From: a virus
IMG/VR virus record: IMGVR_UViG_3300017987_000120
Location: 1 to 51,995 of that record
DNA length: 51,995 bases
Reading direction: 5' to 3' (one strand)
Shown here: positions 1 through 8,163 of the stretch, in pieces
How the letters are laid out: each line of letters begins with the position of its first letter
How positions within the stretch are numbered: position 1 is the stretch's first letter
Notes under the pieces: model-generated
Told to the model about the DNA's origin: nothing
Seen by the model: the letters and a program-made list of their open reading frames with translations, nothing else
Databases searched by the model: none
Program-made: the position numbers and the translations under genes

Positions 1-1883
1 CGCTTGACTTTGGCAGCGGCCAGGCCCTTACACGCCTCACGGGTGGCTGAGGTGTTGCGGGTGCGGTGGCCCTCGTCGAGGGTTACCATGTCGACACCAC
101 ATTCGTCGATCAGCCACTTCGAGCGCCAGTAGTTGCGGTCGAGCTTTGGCTGCCCGGCGCGCTTGGTCTTCGGGCCCCACACCTTCCCATTGTCCACCGG
201 AATCCAACCACTGCGCAACCACTCGTAGGAGGTAAGGACAATGGTATTCGGCGGGGCGCTGCGGATCATCTCGGCAAACTCCTCCTCTGGACTCTCGAGA
301 GCCTTCCAGGAGGTGGTGTTGATAGCGATGATGTTGATGTTGTCGCCGAACTTGTGCATCAACTCGTCGATCTGCTGATCGACGGTGTTGGTGGGCATGA
401 CTATGCACGGCCGGGTTGCGTCCCCCGCAGCTACGCGAGTCATTGCGTCCATCAGGTACAGTGAAGTCTTGCCGCCGCCCATGTCCATGTCGACGATGGC
501 TACATCAGGACACTCGTTGAGGAAGGCTCCGGCCTTGGCCTGGTGCGGATAGAGGCTGATCTCCTTACGCAGGTGTGGGATCATCGGACAGTTGTCCGGG
601 TGCGCAAACTTCCGCTTCCGGAAGTTCTCTTCCTCTGTCTTCTTGATTTCCTCGTAGCGGTGACCGTCCTCTAGGGCGATCCGCTTGCCGGTCATGTCGC
701 CATCCCACAGATTGTAGGCGGCCTCGGAGGTATCTTCCCCTGACATCAGGTTGTCGTACTGCTCGCTCTGCTGCCGAAGGTGTTCGCGATAGTGCGGTAC
801 CCGCGACATTTCGTAGAGCGGCAGCCACGGGGGCGAATACTCATAGTCTTCCGAACGCAGGACTTCTGGAAGTCGCCTTCCTGGCTCGATGTTGGCGCCG
901 TCAGCCACTCCCCACTCAGCGTAGTGCCCGGCGTTCGCTGCCCGCTTGATAGCAGCGAGGTATTCCCCTGTGTGTGTCAGCAGCTCCTTCCGACGCGCTA
1001 ACTCCCCTTCGAGAGCCTCTAGCAACCCGTCGGGCCACTCCCGGTATCCCTGGGTGACGTAGTAGGAGTCTGACTTGGGGAAGTTCTCCCGAACGAAGGG
1101 CTCGAAAGAGTAGGGAATCCGAACATCGGTACCACTGATCGGCGGGGTCTTGGTACGCGCCGTGGCTAGCACACGCTCAAGACCGGCGGTGTCTGGATCT
1201 GGGTGTTCGGCGGTTGCTCCGGCAGCAACCAGTTTGGCGACATCGTCCGGAAGCTCGTAGTCCTTTTCGAGGACCTGTAGCCGGTCATACTCGCGAATGG
1301 GCTGGATCGAGGTGATTTCGAAGCGTGAACGTCTTCCCGAGGTGTTGTAGTATTCGATGATGCGGTCAGCGAAGGAGATACGGAACACCCGGTTGGTATA
1401 CGGGTGGTTTGGCCGCTTGGCATCCTCCCAAGTCACCTTCTCTGGGCGGCCCATCTTCTCTTGGAGCTTGGTAGCTTCGCGCTCGACACGGTCAGCGATC
1501 TGCTTCTTGGCCTTCTCGCGCTCTTCGTATTCGCTGTACGGGATGTCCGACAAGACATCCGACAGCTTCTTGCGCCAGTCGCGCCGTAGCTTCTCTTCCG
1601 CTTGCTTGTACGCCTCCCAGGCGTCCCGGCGCCGTTTGTAGTCCTCCTGGTGGTACGCTCCCGGATAGGAGTAGTCCCCTGCCTCGTACTGCTGCGACCA
1701 CTTCTCGAACTGCTTGTCCGCGGCATCAGCTCCCGCAGTGTCATCGAACTCACGCTCAATGTACATCATTCGGGGATTCTGCCCGTGGGCAATCTTGAAA
1801 TATCCCGGAAGGGAGGCGGTCAGGGCTGTCGCAACGATGCGCGCTCCCGCAGTCTCTACCATTTTCCGTACTGCAAGGTTCAT
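1..1883 (-). CDS. SF2/SNF2-type DNA helicase-ATPase, C-terminus beyond the window
   Basis: An open frame of 627 codons reads leftward off position 1, so the C-terminal helicase lobe is missing. The first 450 or so residues are charged, with no family I recognise. They are followed by a Q-like motif (YPHQAKAG), a Walker A loop (MDMGGGKTS, about residues 465-475) and a Walker B/DEAH-like box (VTLDEGHR, about residue 598), which together define the first RecA lobe of an SF2 helicase. The ATG at 1883 is preceded by GGAG eight bases upstream. The frame stays open upstream to about 1958, but no better start was seen. A replication, recombination or transcription-remodelling role is likely. The ATPase call is firm; the subfamily cannot be decided without the missing half. 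Confidence 0.8.
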   Translation of the reverse strand, partial: MNLAVRKMVETAGARIVATALTASLPGYFKIAHGQNPRMMYIEREFDDTAGADAADKQFEKWSQQYEAGDYSYPGAYHQEDYKRRRDAWEAYKQAEEKLRRDWRKKLSDVLSDIPYSEYEEREKAKKQIADRVEREATKLQEKMGRPEKVTWEDAKRPNHPYTNRVFRISFADRIIEYYNTSGRRSRFEITSIQPIREYDRLQVLEKDYELPDDVAKLVAAGATAEHPDPDTAGLERVLATARTKTPPISGTDVRIPYSFEPFVRENFPKSDSYYVTQGYREWPDGLLEALEGELARRKELLTHTGEYLAAIKRAANAGHYAEWGVADGANIEPGRRLPEVLRSEDYEYSPPWLPLYEMSRVPHYREHLRQQSEQYDNLMSGEDTSEAAYNLWDGDMTGKRIALEDGHRYEEIKKTEEENFRKRKFAHPDNCPMIPHLRKEISLYPHQAKAGAFLNECPDVAIVDMDMGGGKTSLYLMDAMTRVAAGDATRPCIVMPTNTVDQQIDELMHKFGDNINIIAINTTSWKALESPEEEFAEMIRSAPPNTIVLTSYEWLRSGWIPVDNGKVWGPKTKRAGQPKLDRNYWRSKWLIDECGVDMVTLDEGHRTRNTSATREACKGLAAAKVK

Positions 1884-1933
1884 TCGAGGTGCTCCGGTTC
1901 GGAAGTGCAAGAGCGGAGAGAAGGTCTTACCCT

Positions 1934-2278
1934 TTAGCGATCCGCAAGATGAGCTAGGTCACGCTCGGAATCGGCTGTCGGGCGGTTGTCGAAGCGTAGC
2001 GGCTCGATATCGATCTCGCCAACCATGTCGGCGTGAAGCTCATCGAACTTGCCAGGGTTTTGGATCATGTCGATCCAGGCGGTAGGCACCGGAAGCTCCT
2101 GTGCCCCCACCTTCTCGACGAGGTACTTGGCAAGCTCTACCCGACCTTCGTTGGGGTAGGCTACCATCTCGTTGTAGGTCCAGCGCTCGATGGCGGCAAT
2201 GGCTTGCTCGCGCGTTTCGATACGCAGGATTTCACGGAAGTCGCGGGGCGGCGGTGACGGCCGATGCTTTTCGCCCAT
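1934..2278 (-). CDS. small conserved-looking phage protein, function unknown
   Basis: The protein has 114 residues and starts at MGEKHRPS. It lies 50 bases upstream of the helicase gene and 11 bases downstream of the 2290-3069 gene on the same strand, so the three are probably co-transcribed. It is mixed-charge and soluble, with a helical middle (REILRIETREQAIAAIERW) and an acidic C-terminus. The frame is open further upstream to 2611, but that part is low-complexity, Arg/His-rich and overlaps the neighbouring gene, so it is not used. I do not recognise a family. Confidence 0.6.
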   Translation of the reverse strand: MGEKHRPSPPPRDFREILRIETREQAIAAIERWTYNEMVAYPNEGRVELAKYLVEKVGAQELPVPTAWIDMIQNPGKFDELHADMVGEIDIEPLRFDNRPTADSERDLAHLADR

Positions 2279-2289
2279 AGGGAACCTCA

Positions 2290-3069
2290 CTAAGACAGGC
2301 GGATGGGGGATACGCCGACGGAGATATCCAGCGTGGATGCTGCGATACCGGCGGTGATCATTGGTAGTACCCACGGACTGGTCACGTCGAGTTCGAGTCG
2401 CATGGAGCTGGCGACACCGGTGGCACTGTAGATCGCGACCACAGTATCGGTGCTGGGGTTGTAGGAGTACACGGTGAGGGTACACGAGTCGGCACCTGCC
2501 TGGAACACGATGTCGACCAGCAGCTTGCTGCCGGCAAGGCGTGGCAGATAGAGAAACTCGTCGGTGTAGGAGGCCACCGGGGCGACTTGGTTGGCTACGA
2601 TGCCGTCCCACAGCAGCCGCGGCTCGATGTACTGCCGTGCTAGCTCCTGTCCGGTGAGCTTCGGACCGATGGGCTCCATGAGAGCGTTCGATGCTGTTGC
2701 TGCACCAGTCATAGTACGCCCACGGTTGAGTAGCCGCGCCGTGAGTATCCCGCTGCTGCCATCACCAACGTACTCTGCGAGGTCTTCCACCGTGCGTCGG
2801 TTCAACGACCAAAGCTGCGAGAGCGGCAGGCGGAGGCCGCCGCGTCCGATGGCGAGACTCTTGCTGTCCCCAACCATCCGTGACGAGTGACCGGATAGAC
2901 CGGAGAAGTGCGCTTGTCGGGCACGGTTGCCGGGAGCGTGATGCACCGCCGCGGCACCACCCTTGCCACACATCACCACCAGTGCTCGCTGCTGTACAGT
3001 TTCCAGCGAGTCATAGAACGAGTGGCTGGTGTTGATCTCGAGATTGATGTAGGTGTCTTCGAGCGCCAT
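2290..3069 (-). CDS. probable virion structural protein, unrecognised
   Basis: This is a 259-residue protein. The N-terminus (MALEDTYINLEINTSHSFYD) and the long Ser/Thr/Val/Gly-rich second half (about residues 165-259), predicted to be beta-strand-rich, are typical of phage particle or tail-associated proteins. No catalytic motif is visible. The ATG has a good Shine-Dalgarno (GAGGA) and lies nine bases after the stop of the 331-residue gene, so the two form one operon. The structural role is inferred from composition and from the cysteine-ribbon neighbour; no family was recognised. Confidence 0.6.
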   Translation of the reverse strand: MALEDTYINLEINTSHSFYDSLETVQQRALVVMCGKGGAAAVHHAPGNRARQAHFSGLSGHSSRMVGDSKSLAIGRGGLRLPLSQLWSLNRRTVEDLAEYVGDGSSGILTARLLNRGRTMTGAATASNALMEPIGPKLTGQELARQYIEPRLLWDGIVANQVAPVASYTDEFLYLPRLAGSKLLVDIVFQAGADSCTLTVYSYNPSTDTVVAIYSATGVASSMRLELDVTSPWVLPMITAGIAASTLDISVGVSPIRLS

Positions 3070-3078
3070 CGGTTGTCC

Positions 3079-4074
3079 TCATGGAACGAGGTGGTAGTTT
3101 TCAAACTTTTGTACCAACCGTGCTGTCCCGTCATAACCTACGAGGTGGCCTTCAGGCTTGAACGGCGTAAGCTCAGTCAGCTTCCATCGTGTATTGTCGC
3201 GCACACGTACAAAGAAGTCTTCGGTGTTCAGTGCTCGCAACTTGTTTCCGAAGACCATCTGCATCACTTGCCACGAGTCGTAGAGGCCCATCTCGGAGAG
3301 GGTAATGCTCTGCTGGTCTCTCGGAATGTCCACGCTCACAGAAATATCTTCACGTGTGCGATATCTGAAGTGCAAGTAGGTAAAGCTCGGGCTTTTGGCC
3401 TGCGGTGCCCGAGCAAGTAACACCCGGAAGGTCAGGGTTTCCGGGTTGCCGTTGGCGTCAAGCAGCCGGTCTTCTACTTGGTCCTTTCCGGTCACTTCAG
3501 TAAATGAGGATTCCGTGCTGTCGCGCACGTAAAGAACGACCATGGTCCCACGTGGGGCCACTGCGCCTAGCCGGAGGGCGTCGACAGGCACCAGCCGTTC
3601 GGTCTCTCCGGCAGGGAGGTAGCCGTTCGACTGTATCTGCACCGACCACTCGATATAGCCACGCACCGCCCCGTTGATCAGCGAAAGCGACACGGGACGT
3701 CGTTGGCTGTCGTAGTTCGGCGCAACGTTGACCATGGTGGTTTGTTGCGCGGTAACGTCGAGACACTCCCAGATGCACCCGTACTTTTTGAACCCGGTAA
3801 CGTAGCCCATGCCAAAGCACACCGGACATTGCTTGTCTGGCCCCGCGTCTACATCATTCCAGCAGGAACACCGACGCCCGAAGGACAGCCGGTTGTAGTA
3901 GAGGAAGGCCACCGGGTCAGTGGCCACCGAGATTCGGTGGTGCTCACTGATGCGCGGAACAAGGTCCTGATTGATGTGCTCTTTGATGGTATCTTCGAGA
4001 TGATCCAGCCGCGTCACGGTCTGACGCTCGATGCTGGGTTCGTCGCGACCACCGAACCGCACGAGAATCTCCAT
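3079..4074 (-). CDS. probable virion protein with a DnaJ-like cysteine ribbon
   Basis: The protein has 331 residues. Around residues 69-100 it carries a CxC...CPxCxGxG ribbon (CSCWN, then CPVCFGMGYVTGFKKYGC), a zinc-binding pattern like one repeat of the DnaJ cysteine-rich domain. Similar ribbons occur in structural proteins of tailed phages, from memory. The rest is beta-rich (residues 110-331) with no enzyme motif. It is the first gene of the leftward operon and diverges from the gene at 4112, so the 38-base gap should hold a promoter, although I cannot assign boxes. The exact particle location is unknown. Confidence 0.65.
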   Translation of the reverse strand: MEILVRFGGRDEPSIERQTVTRLDHLEDTIKEHINQDLVPRISEHHRISVATDPVAFLYYNRLSFGRRCSCWNDVDAGPDKQCPVCFGMGYVTGFKKYGCIWECLDVTAQQTTMVNVAPNYDSQRRPVSLSLINGAVRGYIEWSVQIQSNGYLPAGETERLVPVDALRLGAVAPRGTMVVLYVRDSTESSFTEVTGKDQVEDRLLDANGNPETLTFRVLLARAPQAKSPSFTYLHFRYRTREDISVSVDIPRDQQSITLSEMGLYDSWQVMQMVFGNKLRALNTEDFFVRVRDNTRWKLTELTPFKPEGHLVGYDGTARLVQKFENYHLVP

Positions 4075-4111
4075 AAGGTAGGGGCGTACCCGCCCAGTCT
4101 TTTAACATGCC

Positions 4112-4864
4112 ATGTACTGCCAAACTATGACACCTCCGACGCCATATAGGGACGAGAGGTCCCAACACACACCCCCCACAGGGTTTGTTCCGGAGCCGGT
4201 AGGAATATCTGCTGTGCGGGTCGCCAGTGCCGGGATGGGGGTGTGTGCAGCAGCGCGGAGAGCCCGGTTGGGTCGCTTGCTCCGAGATGCTAGCGAATAT
4301 CGCGCAGCTACCTTCCCCGGGGTGAGATTACTGCGCACGTACAAACACTCCCGCCCCGCCCCGCACTTGATGGCTCGGACCGGAGACTACGCCAAGTGCT
4401 ACGGTCGGCAGGAACACAACATCTTCGATCTGCAACTGCTCACCGCCGACTACACACGCTTCGATCACGAAGCGCAGCATACGCTGGCAACCGCAGCGCC
4501 ACTGCGCACTATGCTAGCATGGTCGGAGTACGCTCCGCACCGCGGCACTTGTTTGATTTGCGGGAAGTGGTATGAGCTACGGGCAGGAATCTGCCGCCGT
4601 TGCTGTGCCAACAAACACTTCCGACGGCTAGCCTACGCCAGTACCGTCCGACGCGCATGGCGCAAACGAGTACAACACCCGGCGCCTATCGTCGAAGTAT
4701 ACCCCGATGGGCGGCTGTTGGTCTTCAGCGGCTCTCGGGTGCTCGCCAGCGCCCTCGCGCTAGGCTATCGCGCGGCCGAGGCTGTGTTCTACTGGCATCC
4801 CGATGTTGAGGAGCTACCGCCGCTCCAGCCGTTGCACAGCGATCACTTCGGCTACTGGGCCTAA
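4112..4864 (+). CDS. zinc-finger protein of unknown function
   Basis: An open frame of 250 codons. It carries a CxxC...CxxCC finger (CLICGKWY, then CRRCC) near residues 148-166, followed by an Arg-rich helix, as in small DNA- or RNA-binding proteins. The start is uncertain: ATG codons lie at 4112, 4127, 4235 and 4370, none with a convincing ribosome site. The first 85 residues look less protein-like than the rest, so the true start may be 4370 (MARTGDYAKCYG). It stands alone, divergent from the leftward operon and convergent with the nuclease at 5052-5513. Confidence 0.5.
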   Translation: MYCQTMTPPTPYRDERSQHTPPTGFVPEPVGISAVRVASAGMGVCAAARRARLGRLLRDASEYRAATFPGVRLLRTYKHSRPAPHLMARTGDYAKCYGRQEHNIFDLQLLTADYTRFDHEAQHTLATAAPLRTMLAWSEYAPHRGTCLICGKWYELRAGICRRCCANKHFRRLAYASTVRRAWRKRVQHPAPIVEVYPDGRLLVFSGSRVLASALALGYRAAEAVFYWHPDVEELPPLQPLHSDHFGYWA

Positions 4865-5051
4865 CCCCTATTCAGTATACGCAGGCGACGCATCGTGCCG
4901 TGACCGCGCGGTTTGACAATGAACCCTGCCAGAAATTCCCGGCGCGAGTACCACGTCCCCGTGACCCGCTCCCCGCTGCCACTATCGACCCACACCCGAC
5001 TGATCCGCTTGGGCTCGACAGCACCTCTTTAAGGGCTGAAGCGTGCGGCTG

Positions 5052-5513
5052 TCAACCATCGCTGGATAAAGAGGCTATGGCGTTACATATCCGGCGCCGC
5101 ACAGCTTCCGGCTGTGCTCGCACAAAGCGCGCCGAGAAGACCAAGCAAAGCACCCCAGCACGCGCATACTCCGACTTCACGTAGCGCGCCTCGGCCGCCG
5201 TATGATACTTGCCAAAGCCAAACACCTCGACTACCAGCAGCGGTTGGCCACCCTTCTCCGGACCACGCCAGCCGTAGGCGAAGTCTGGATGCTTACGCCA
5301 CGGTTTCTCTCCTGGTGTCGCCCAGTGCATCTTGCGCACGTCGCGGTAGCGGCGCTCGTCTGGGTGCCGCAGCAGCACGTAGCGGCTGGTGCCTACACAG
5401 CACTCCAATCCGGGGATCCCCAGCTCCACAACCGACTGCTCACTCTTGTTAGGCAGTCCGCGCCGGTTGTACCACTTGGCACTGCGGTAACGTCGTCGGC
5501 GTCGTCGAGCCAT
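5052..5513 (-). CDS. putative Vsr/EDxHD-like PD-(D/E)XK nuclease
   Basis: The protein has 153 residues: a very basic N-terminus (MARRRRRRYRSAKW), then a compact region with HPDFAYGW (about residue 80), LLVVEVFGFGKYHTAAE (about 95-111) and a final AGVLCLVF strand. The order PDF, then VVEVFG, then a His, then a helix, then a hydrophobic strand matches the core of Vsr-like and DUF559/EDxHD endonucleases, in which the D, E and H residues bind metal. It is a lone gene on the opposite strand to its neighbours, as free-standing homing endonucleases often are. The family call is from motifs only; a resolvase-type or host-nuclease role is possible. Confidence 0.5.
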   Translation of the reverse strand: MARRRRRRYRSAKWYNRRGLPNKSEQSVVELGIPGLECCVGTSRYVLLRHPDERRYRDVRKMHWATPGEKPWRKHPDFAYGWRGPEKGGQPLLVVEVFGFGKYHTAAEARYVKSEYARAGVLCLVFSARFVRAQPEAVRRRICNAIASLSSDG

Positions 5514-5568
5514 AGCTTATGGTATCTCCACGGTGTGTCACTGTGAGTGAACTACAGAGGAGGCCGTT

Positions 5569-6168
5569 GTGGCCCATGAATACGTGACCGAGCGTGACAA
5601 GCTCTTTGAGCAGTTTGGCAAGATTCCAGTTACCGGGATCATCCGCACCGGTCTGCCGATGACACTTTCCTTTGACCCCGGGAAGCGTAACACCTGGTGG
5701 ACGTTGTGGTGCGGTCGAAAGCTGACGCGCTCCAATCAACTCCGCACTCCAACACACGTGAACGAATTGGTCAACAGTGAGCTGGTCCGCTACCTCCGAC
5801 ACTACTTCCTGCCAGAGCTAGGAATGCTGCAAAACCCTTCGCAGAACGAGGTGGTTATTGAGCGCTACCAGCACCGGGGTCCCGGCGGTGGAGGCACCCA
5901 ATCGGAGGTAGTCAATGCGATTATCTTCACCATTGCAGCAGTAGCCCGTGGCGCAGGACTCAAGGTAGTGCTGGTGGTTCCGAGCGCACACAAGAACAGC
6001 TACAACAAACACCACCGGGATCTGTATCCCCGAAAGATCATAAAGAGATTGGGCCAGAGGCACGGCACCTGGCGGCCCCGGGCAGAGCGCCTAGATCCTT
6101 GCGAACATGTCATGGATTCGGCTACGCTTGGGGCCTATCGAATACTGAAACGTGAGGGGAGGATCTGA
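5569..6168 (+). CDS. RuvC-like Holliday junction resolvase
   Basis: This is a 199-residue protein with an RNase H-like fold signature in RuvC order: LSFDPGKRNTWW (Asp36), VVIERYQ (Glu98) and HVMDSATLGAY (His180 and Asp183). These match the four acidic/His metal ligands of RuvC (D, E, H, D). It should cut branched DNA during phage recombination, replication or before packaging. The start is GTG at 5569, with a strong AGAGGAGG Shine-Dalgarno six bases upstream. An internal ATG just before the first Asp would remove 30 residues and is less likely. It begins the rightward operon that includes the RRM gene. Confidence 0.8.
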   Translation: MAHEYVTERDKLFEQFGKIPVTGIIRTGLPMTLSFDPGKRNTWWTLWCGRKLTRSNQLRTPTHVNELVNSELVRYLRHYFLPELGMLQNPSQNEVVIERYQHRGPGGGGTQSEVVNAIIFTIAAVARGAGLKVVLVVPSAHKNSYNKHHRDLYPRKIIKRLGQRHGTWRPRAERLDPCEHVMDSATLGAYRILKREGRI

Positions 6169-6196
6169 TCCTTCCGGGTTACTATCGAGGACTGAA

Positions 6197-6499
6197 ATGA
6201 GCGACAATCCCAACGGAACCCGCCTGTTCGTCGGCAACCTGGCTTGGGCCATCGACGACGAAGAGCTGCGCTACGCCTTCGTACCCTTCGGCGAAGTCAC
6301 CGACTGCAAAGTGATCACCGAGCGCGAAACTGGGCGTTCGCGTGGCTTCGGGTTCGTCACCTTCGCTTCCAGCATCTCCGCCGAGCGCGCCATGCGCGAC
6401 ATGAACGGTAGCGAGATCCGCGGACGCAGCATCAACGTCAGCGAGGCACGTCCCCAACGGCCGCGCGGCAACCGCCGACAGCAAGGACAGCACAGCTAG
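6197..6499 (+). CDS. single-RRM RNA-binding protein
   Basis: The protein has 100 residues and is one RNA-recognition motif with a basic tail. RNP2 (LFVGNL, residues 10-15) and RNP1 (RGFGFVTF, residues 49-56) are complete, including the aromatic residues that stack on RNA. The tail (residues 83-100) is Arg/Gln-rich. Layout and length are those of small glycine- or arginine-tailed RRM proteins common in cyanobacteria and also found in other bacteria. ATG 6197 has GAGG upstream; an upstream in-frame ATG at 6152 lies inside the resolvase gene and is rejected. It may chaperone phage or host mRNA. Confidence 0.88.
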   Translation: MSDNPNGTRLFVGNLAWAIDDEELRYAFVPFGEVTDCKVITERETGRSRGFGFVTFASSISAERAMRDMNGSEIRGRSINVSEARPQRPRGNRRQQGQHS

Positions 6500-6522
6500 C
6501 TGCTTCGAGAGGGAGAACCACC

Positions 6523-6867
6523 ATGGGTGCTACCGACTACAAGACCATCGACTACAAGAGCTGGGAGGAATTCCAGCGCAGCGGGTTGTTCTGGGCAGCC
6601 AACCGCTTCCTGCACCTCTTCGGCTGGGCCATTGTCATCACGGTCAACGCCAACAACGAGGTCATCAAGGCGATGCCGGCGCGGGTGGCCTTTCGGGGCT
6701 TCGTCCGCGAGATCGAGGACGAAGGTTTCGACAAGCTGCACAGCTACCTCGAACAGCAGATCCCCGAGATCGCCTCGCAGACACGACGCGAGTTCGAGCT
6801 AGACCGCGCGGCTGACGAGAAGAAGGCGCAAGAACGCCCGAAGGGCTACCAGATCGGTCAAGGCTGA
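6523..6867 (+). CDS. conserved phage protein with a WxxNRxLHxFGW-type motif
   Basis: The protein has 114 residues. The N-terminal third (SWEEFQRSGLFWAANRFLHL followed by FGWAIVI) resembles a family of small phage and prophage proteins of unknown function that I recall. The C-terminal half is a charged helix (residues 68-114). It has a strong ribosome site (GAGAGGGAG) and lies 23 bases after the RRM gene. No transmembrane segment is certain, although residues 24-40 are fairly hydrophobic and could sit at a membrane surface. Function unknown. Confidence 0.7.
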   Translation: MGATDYKTIDYKSWEEFQRSGLFWAANRFLHLFGWAIVITVNANNEVIKAMPARVAFRGFVREIEDEGFDKLHSYLEQQIPEIASQTRREFELDRAADEKKAQERPKGYQIGQG

Positions 6868-6905
6868 TCTCCAACTACAACCACCCAATACAGTACGAGA
6901 ATAAC

Positions 6906-7529
6906 ATGAACATCAGAGACAACGAGGATGCTCGCGAAGTCTTCCGTGAGGAACTGGTGGGCGCGCTCACCGGCTCTCCAAGCCCAGATGCCGAGTGGGT
7001 GCGGATCTACAGCGACGACGTCGAAAAGATCCCCAACTTGCTGGTGTTCGCACGCAAGGACCCTGACGGTGCTTGTCGCACCTACGCACTGGTCGGGCTC
7101 AACATGCAACTGGAAGCCGCGCTGAGTCACCAAACCAAGTCCCCCACCGAGATTGCCGACGATCCAGGAGTGGACTACTCCGGCTCAATCTCCGAAGCCG
7201 ATCTGGGGCTGCACCTCGACTGGGGTGCTGGGGACTTCTGGATCGAGATCATCAACTTCCAGCGCAACGACCCGAGGGTCTCCTGGAATGGGATGACTAC
7301 CACTGCTCTCATCGAGGTGCTCAAGCACCACCTCGATTCCTTCAACCACTCGAAGCACGGACCCGAAGGCAAGCCAGGGGGACGGTGGAGTGCCCGAGCG
7401 ATCAGTGCGCTAGAGGACGCCGGCAACTACCTCCGCCAGCGGCTCCGCTGGCGCCAGGCTGTTGGTGTTTTCGGCAGACCCGGCAGCGGCCAAGAGGCGC
7501 ACGACGCCCTCGGCAACATCCGCCCATAG
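6906..7529 (+). CDS. hypothetical acidic protein
   Basis: This 207-residue soluble protein has no motif I recognise. It contains regular alternation of strands and helices (for example WIEIINFQRN and a helix around TALIEVLKHHLDSF). The C-terminus contains RQRLRWRQAVGVFGRPGSG, which is not a convincing nucleotide-binding loop because GRPGSG is followed by Q rather than K-T/S. It lies between the small phage protein and the SpeD-like gene in the same operon, 10 bases upstream of the latter. The ribosome site is weak. Confidence 0.6.
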   Translation: MNIRDNEDAREVFREELVGALTGSPSPDAEWVRIYSDDVEKIPNLLVFARKDPDGACRTYALVGLNMQLEAALSHQTKSPTEIADDPGVDYSGSISEADLGLHLDWGAGDFWIEIINFQRNDPRVSWNGMTTTALIEVLKHHLDSFNHSKHGPEGKPGGRWSARAISALEDAGNYLRQRLRWRQAVGVFGRPGSGQEAHDALGNIRP

Positions 7530-7539
7530 GGGAAACCAG

Positions 7540-8088
7540 ATGAACAACGAAACAGAAGCGGTACTGCTGGAGCTGCGCGAGCTGGTCAATCAACGTATTG
7601 CCGACTGCCGACAAGCACACCCAACCCGCCCTCACGAGCCTGGATCCACCACTTTCGGCAGGATTCTCACGGTCGATGCCTGGTGTTGCAGCAACAACCC
7701 GGCTGTTGCCGCAGCGACGCGAAACCTGCTGAATTCTCCAGAAGCCCTCGCTCAGGTGCTGAACGACGCAGTCGAGCACGTCGGTATGACCATCCTGCGT
7801 CCAGCAGACATGGTAGTCGTACCTTTGGATCCAGGCAAAGTGAGTACCGGAGAGGACGACGGTGGAGTCACCGGCACAGTGATTCTCACTACCAGCCATG
7901 CGGCAATCCACACCTGGCCGCTACAGCGACAACTGAGCTTCGACATGTTCTCCTGCCAGGACTTCGCTGCGGATGAGCTGCTAGACTTCCTGGTCTCACG
8001 GCTGTACATCACCGGAGCACAGGCCCGGACCTATGTTCGGGACCACAATGTCATCCCGAAAGACCGCATCGTGCTTTTCTCCCCGTAG
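7540..8088 (+). CDS. SpeD-like pyruvoyl decarboxylase (AdoMet decarboxylase family)
   Basis: This is a 182-residue protein. Its centre carries the SpeD signature SHAAIHTWP and DMFSC. Ser119, His124 and Cys139 have the same spacing (5 and 15) as the pyruvoyl-forming Ser, the processing His and the catalytic Cys of class 1 bacterial SpeD. The family normally self-cleaves between Glu and Ser (ESH), but here the preceding residue is Thr (TTSH). The usual product is decarboxylated AdoMet for spermidine synthesis; relatives have become ornithine or arginine decarboxylases, so the substrate here is open. The N-terminus is about 55 residues longer than the minimal family. The start is ATG 7540 after an AGGGGAAA ribosome site. 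SpeD genes are known in cyanophages. Confidence 0.75.
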   Translation: MNNETEAVLLELRELVNQRIADCRQAHPTRPHEPGSTTFGRILTVDAWCCSNNPAVAAATRNLLNSPEALAQVLNDAVEHVGMTILRPADMVVVPLDPGKVSTGEDDGGVTGTVILTTSHAAIHTWPLQRQLSFDMFSCQDFAADELLDFLVSRLYITGAQARTYVRDHNVIPKDRIVLFSP

Positions 8089-8163
8089 TTCCAAGACTAC
8101 CCCCGAACAGTCTCCGTCAGTCGCAATCCCTCCCCAGGCACCCCGCCGTCGGTGACACGTCCT

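Noticed and set aside
66-1937. Plus-strand and out-of-frame minus-strand open frames over the helicase region
   Set aside because: Arg/Ser/His-rich shadow frames; the continuous minus-strand frame with Walker A and B motifs explains the region.
4900-5184. 94-codon plus-strand frame
   Set aside because: Low-complexity, overlaps the 3' end of the better supported nuclease gene on the minus strand, and has no ribosome site.
7438-7529. P-loop in the 6906-7529 product (GRPGSGQE)
   Set aside because: Lacks the Lys-Ser/Thr of Walker A and has no matching Walker B.
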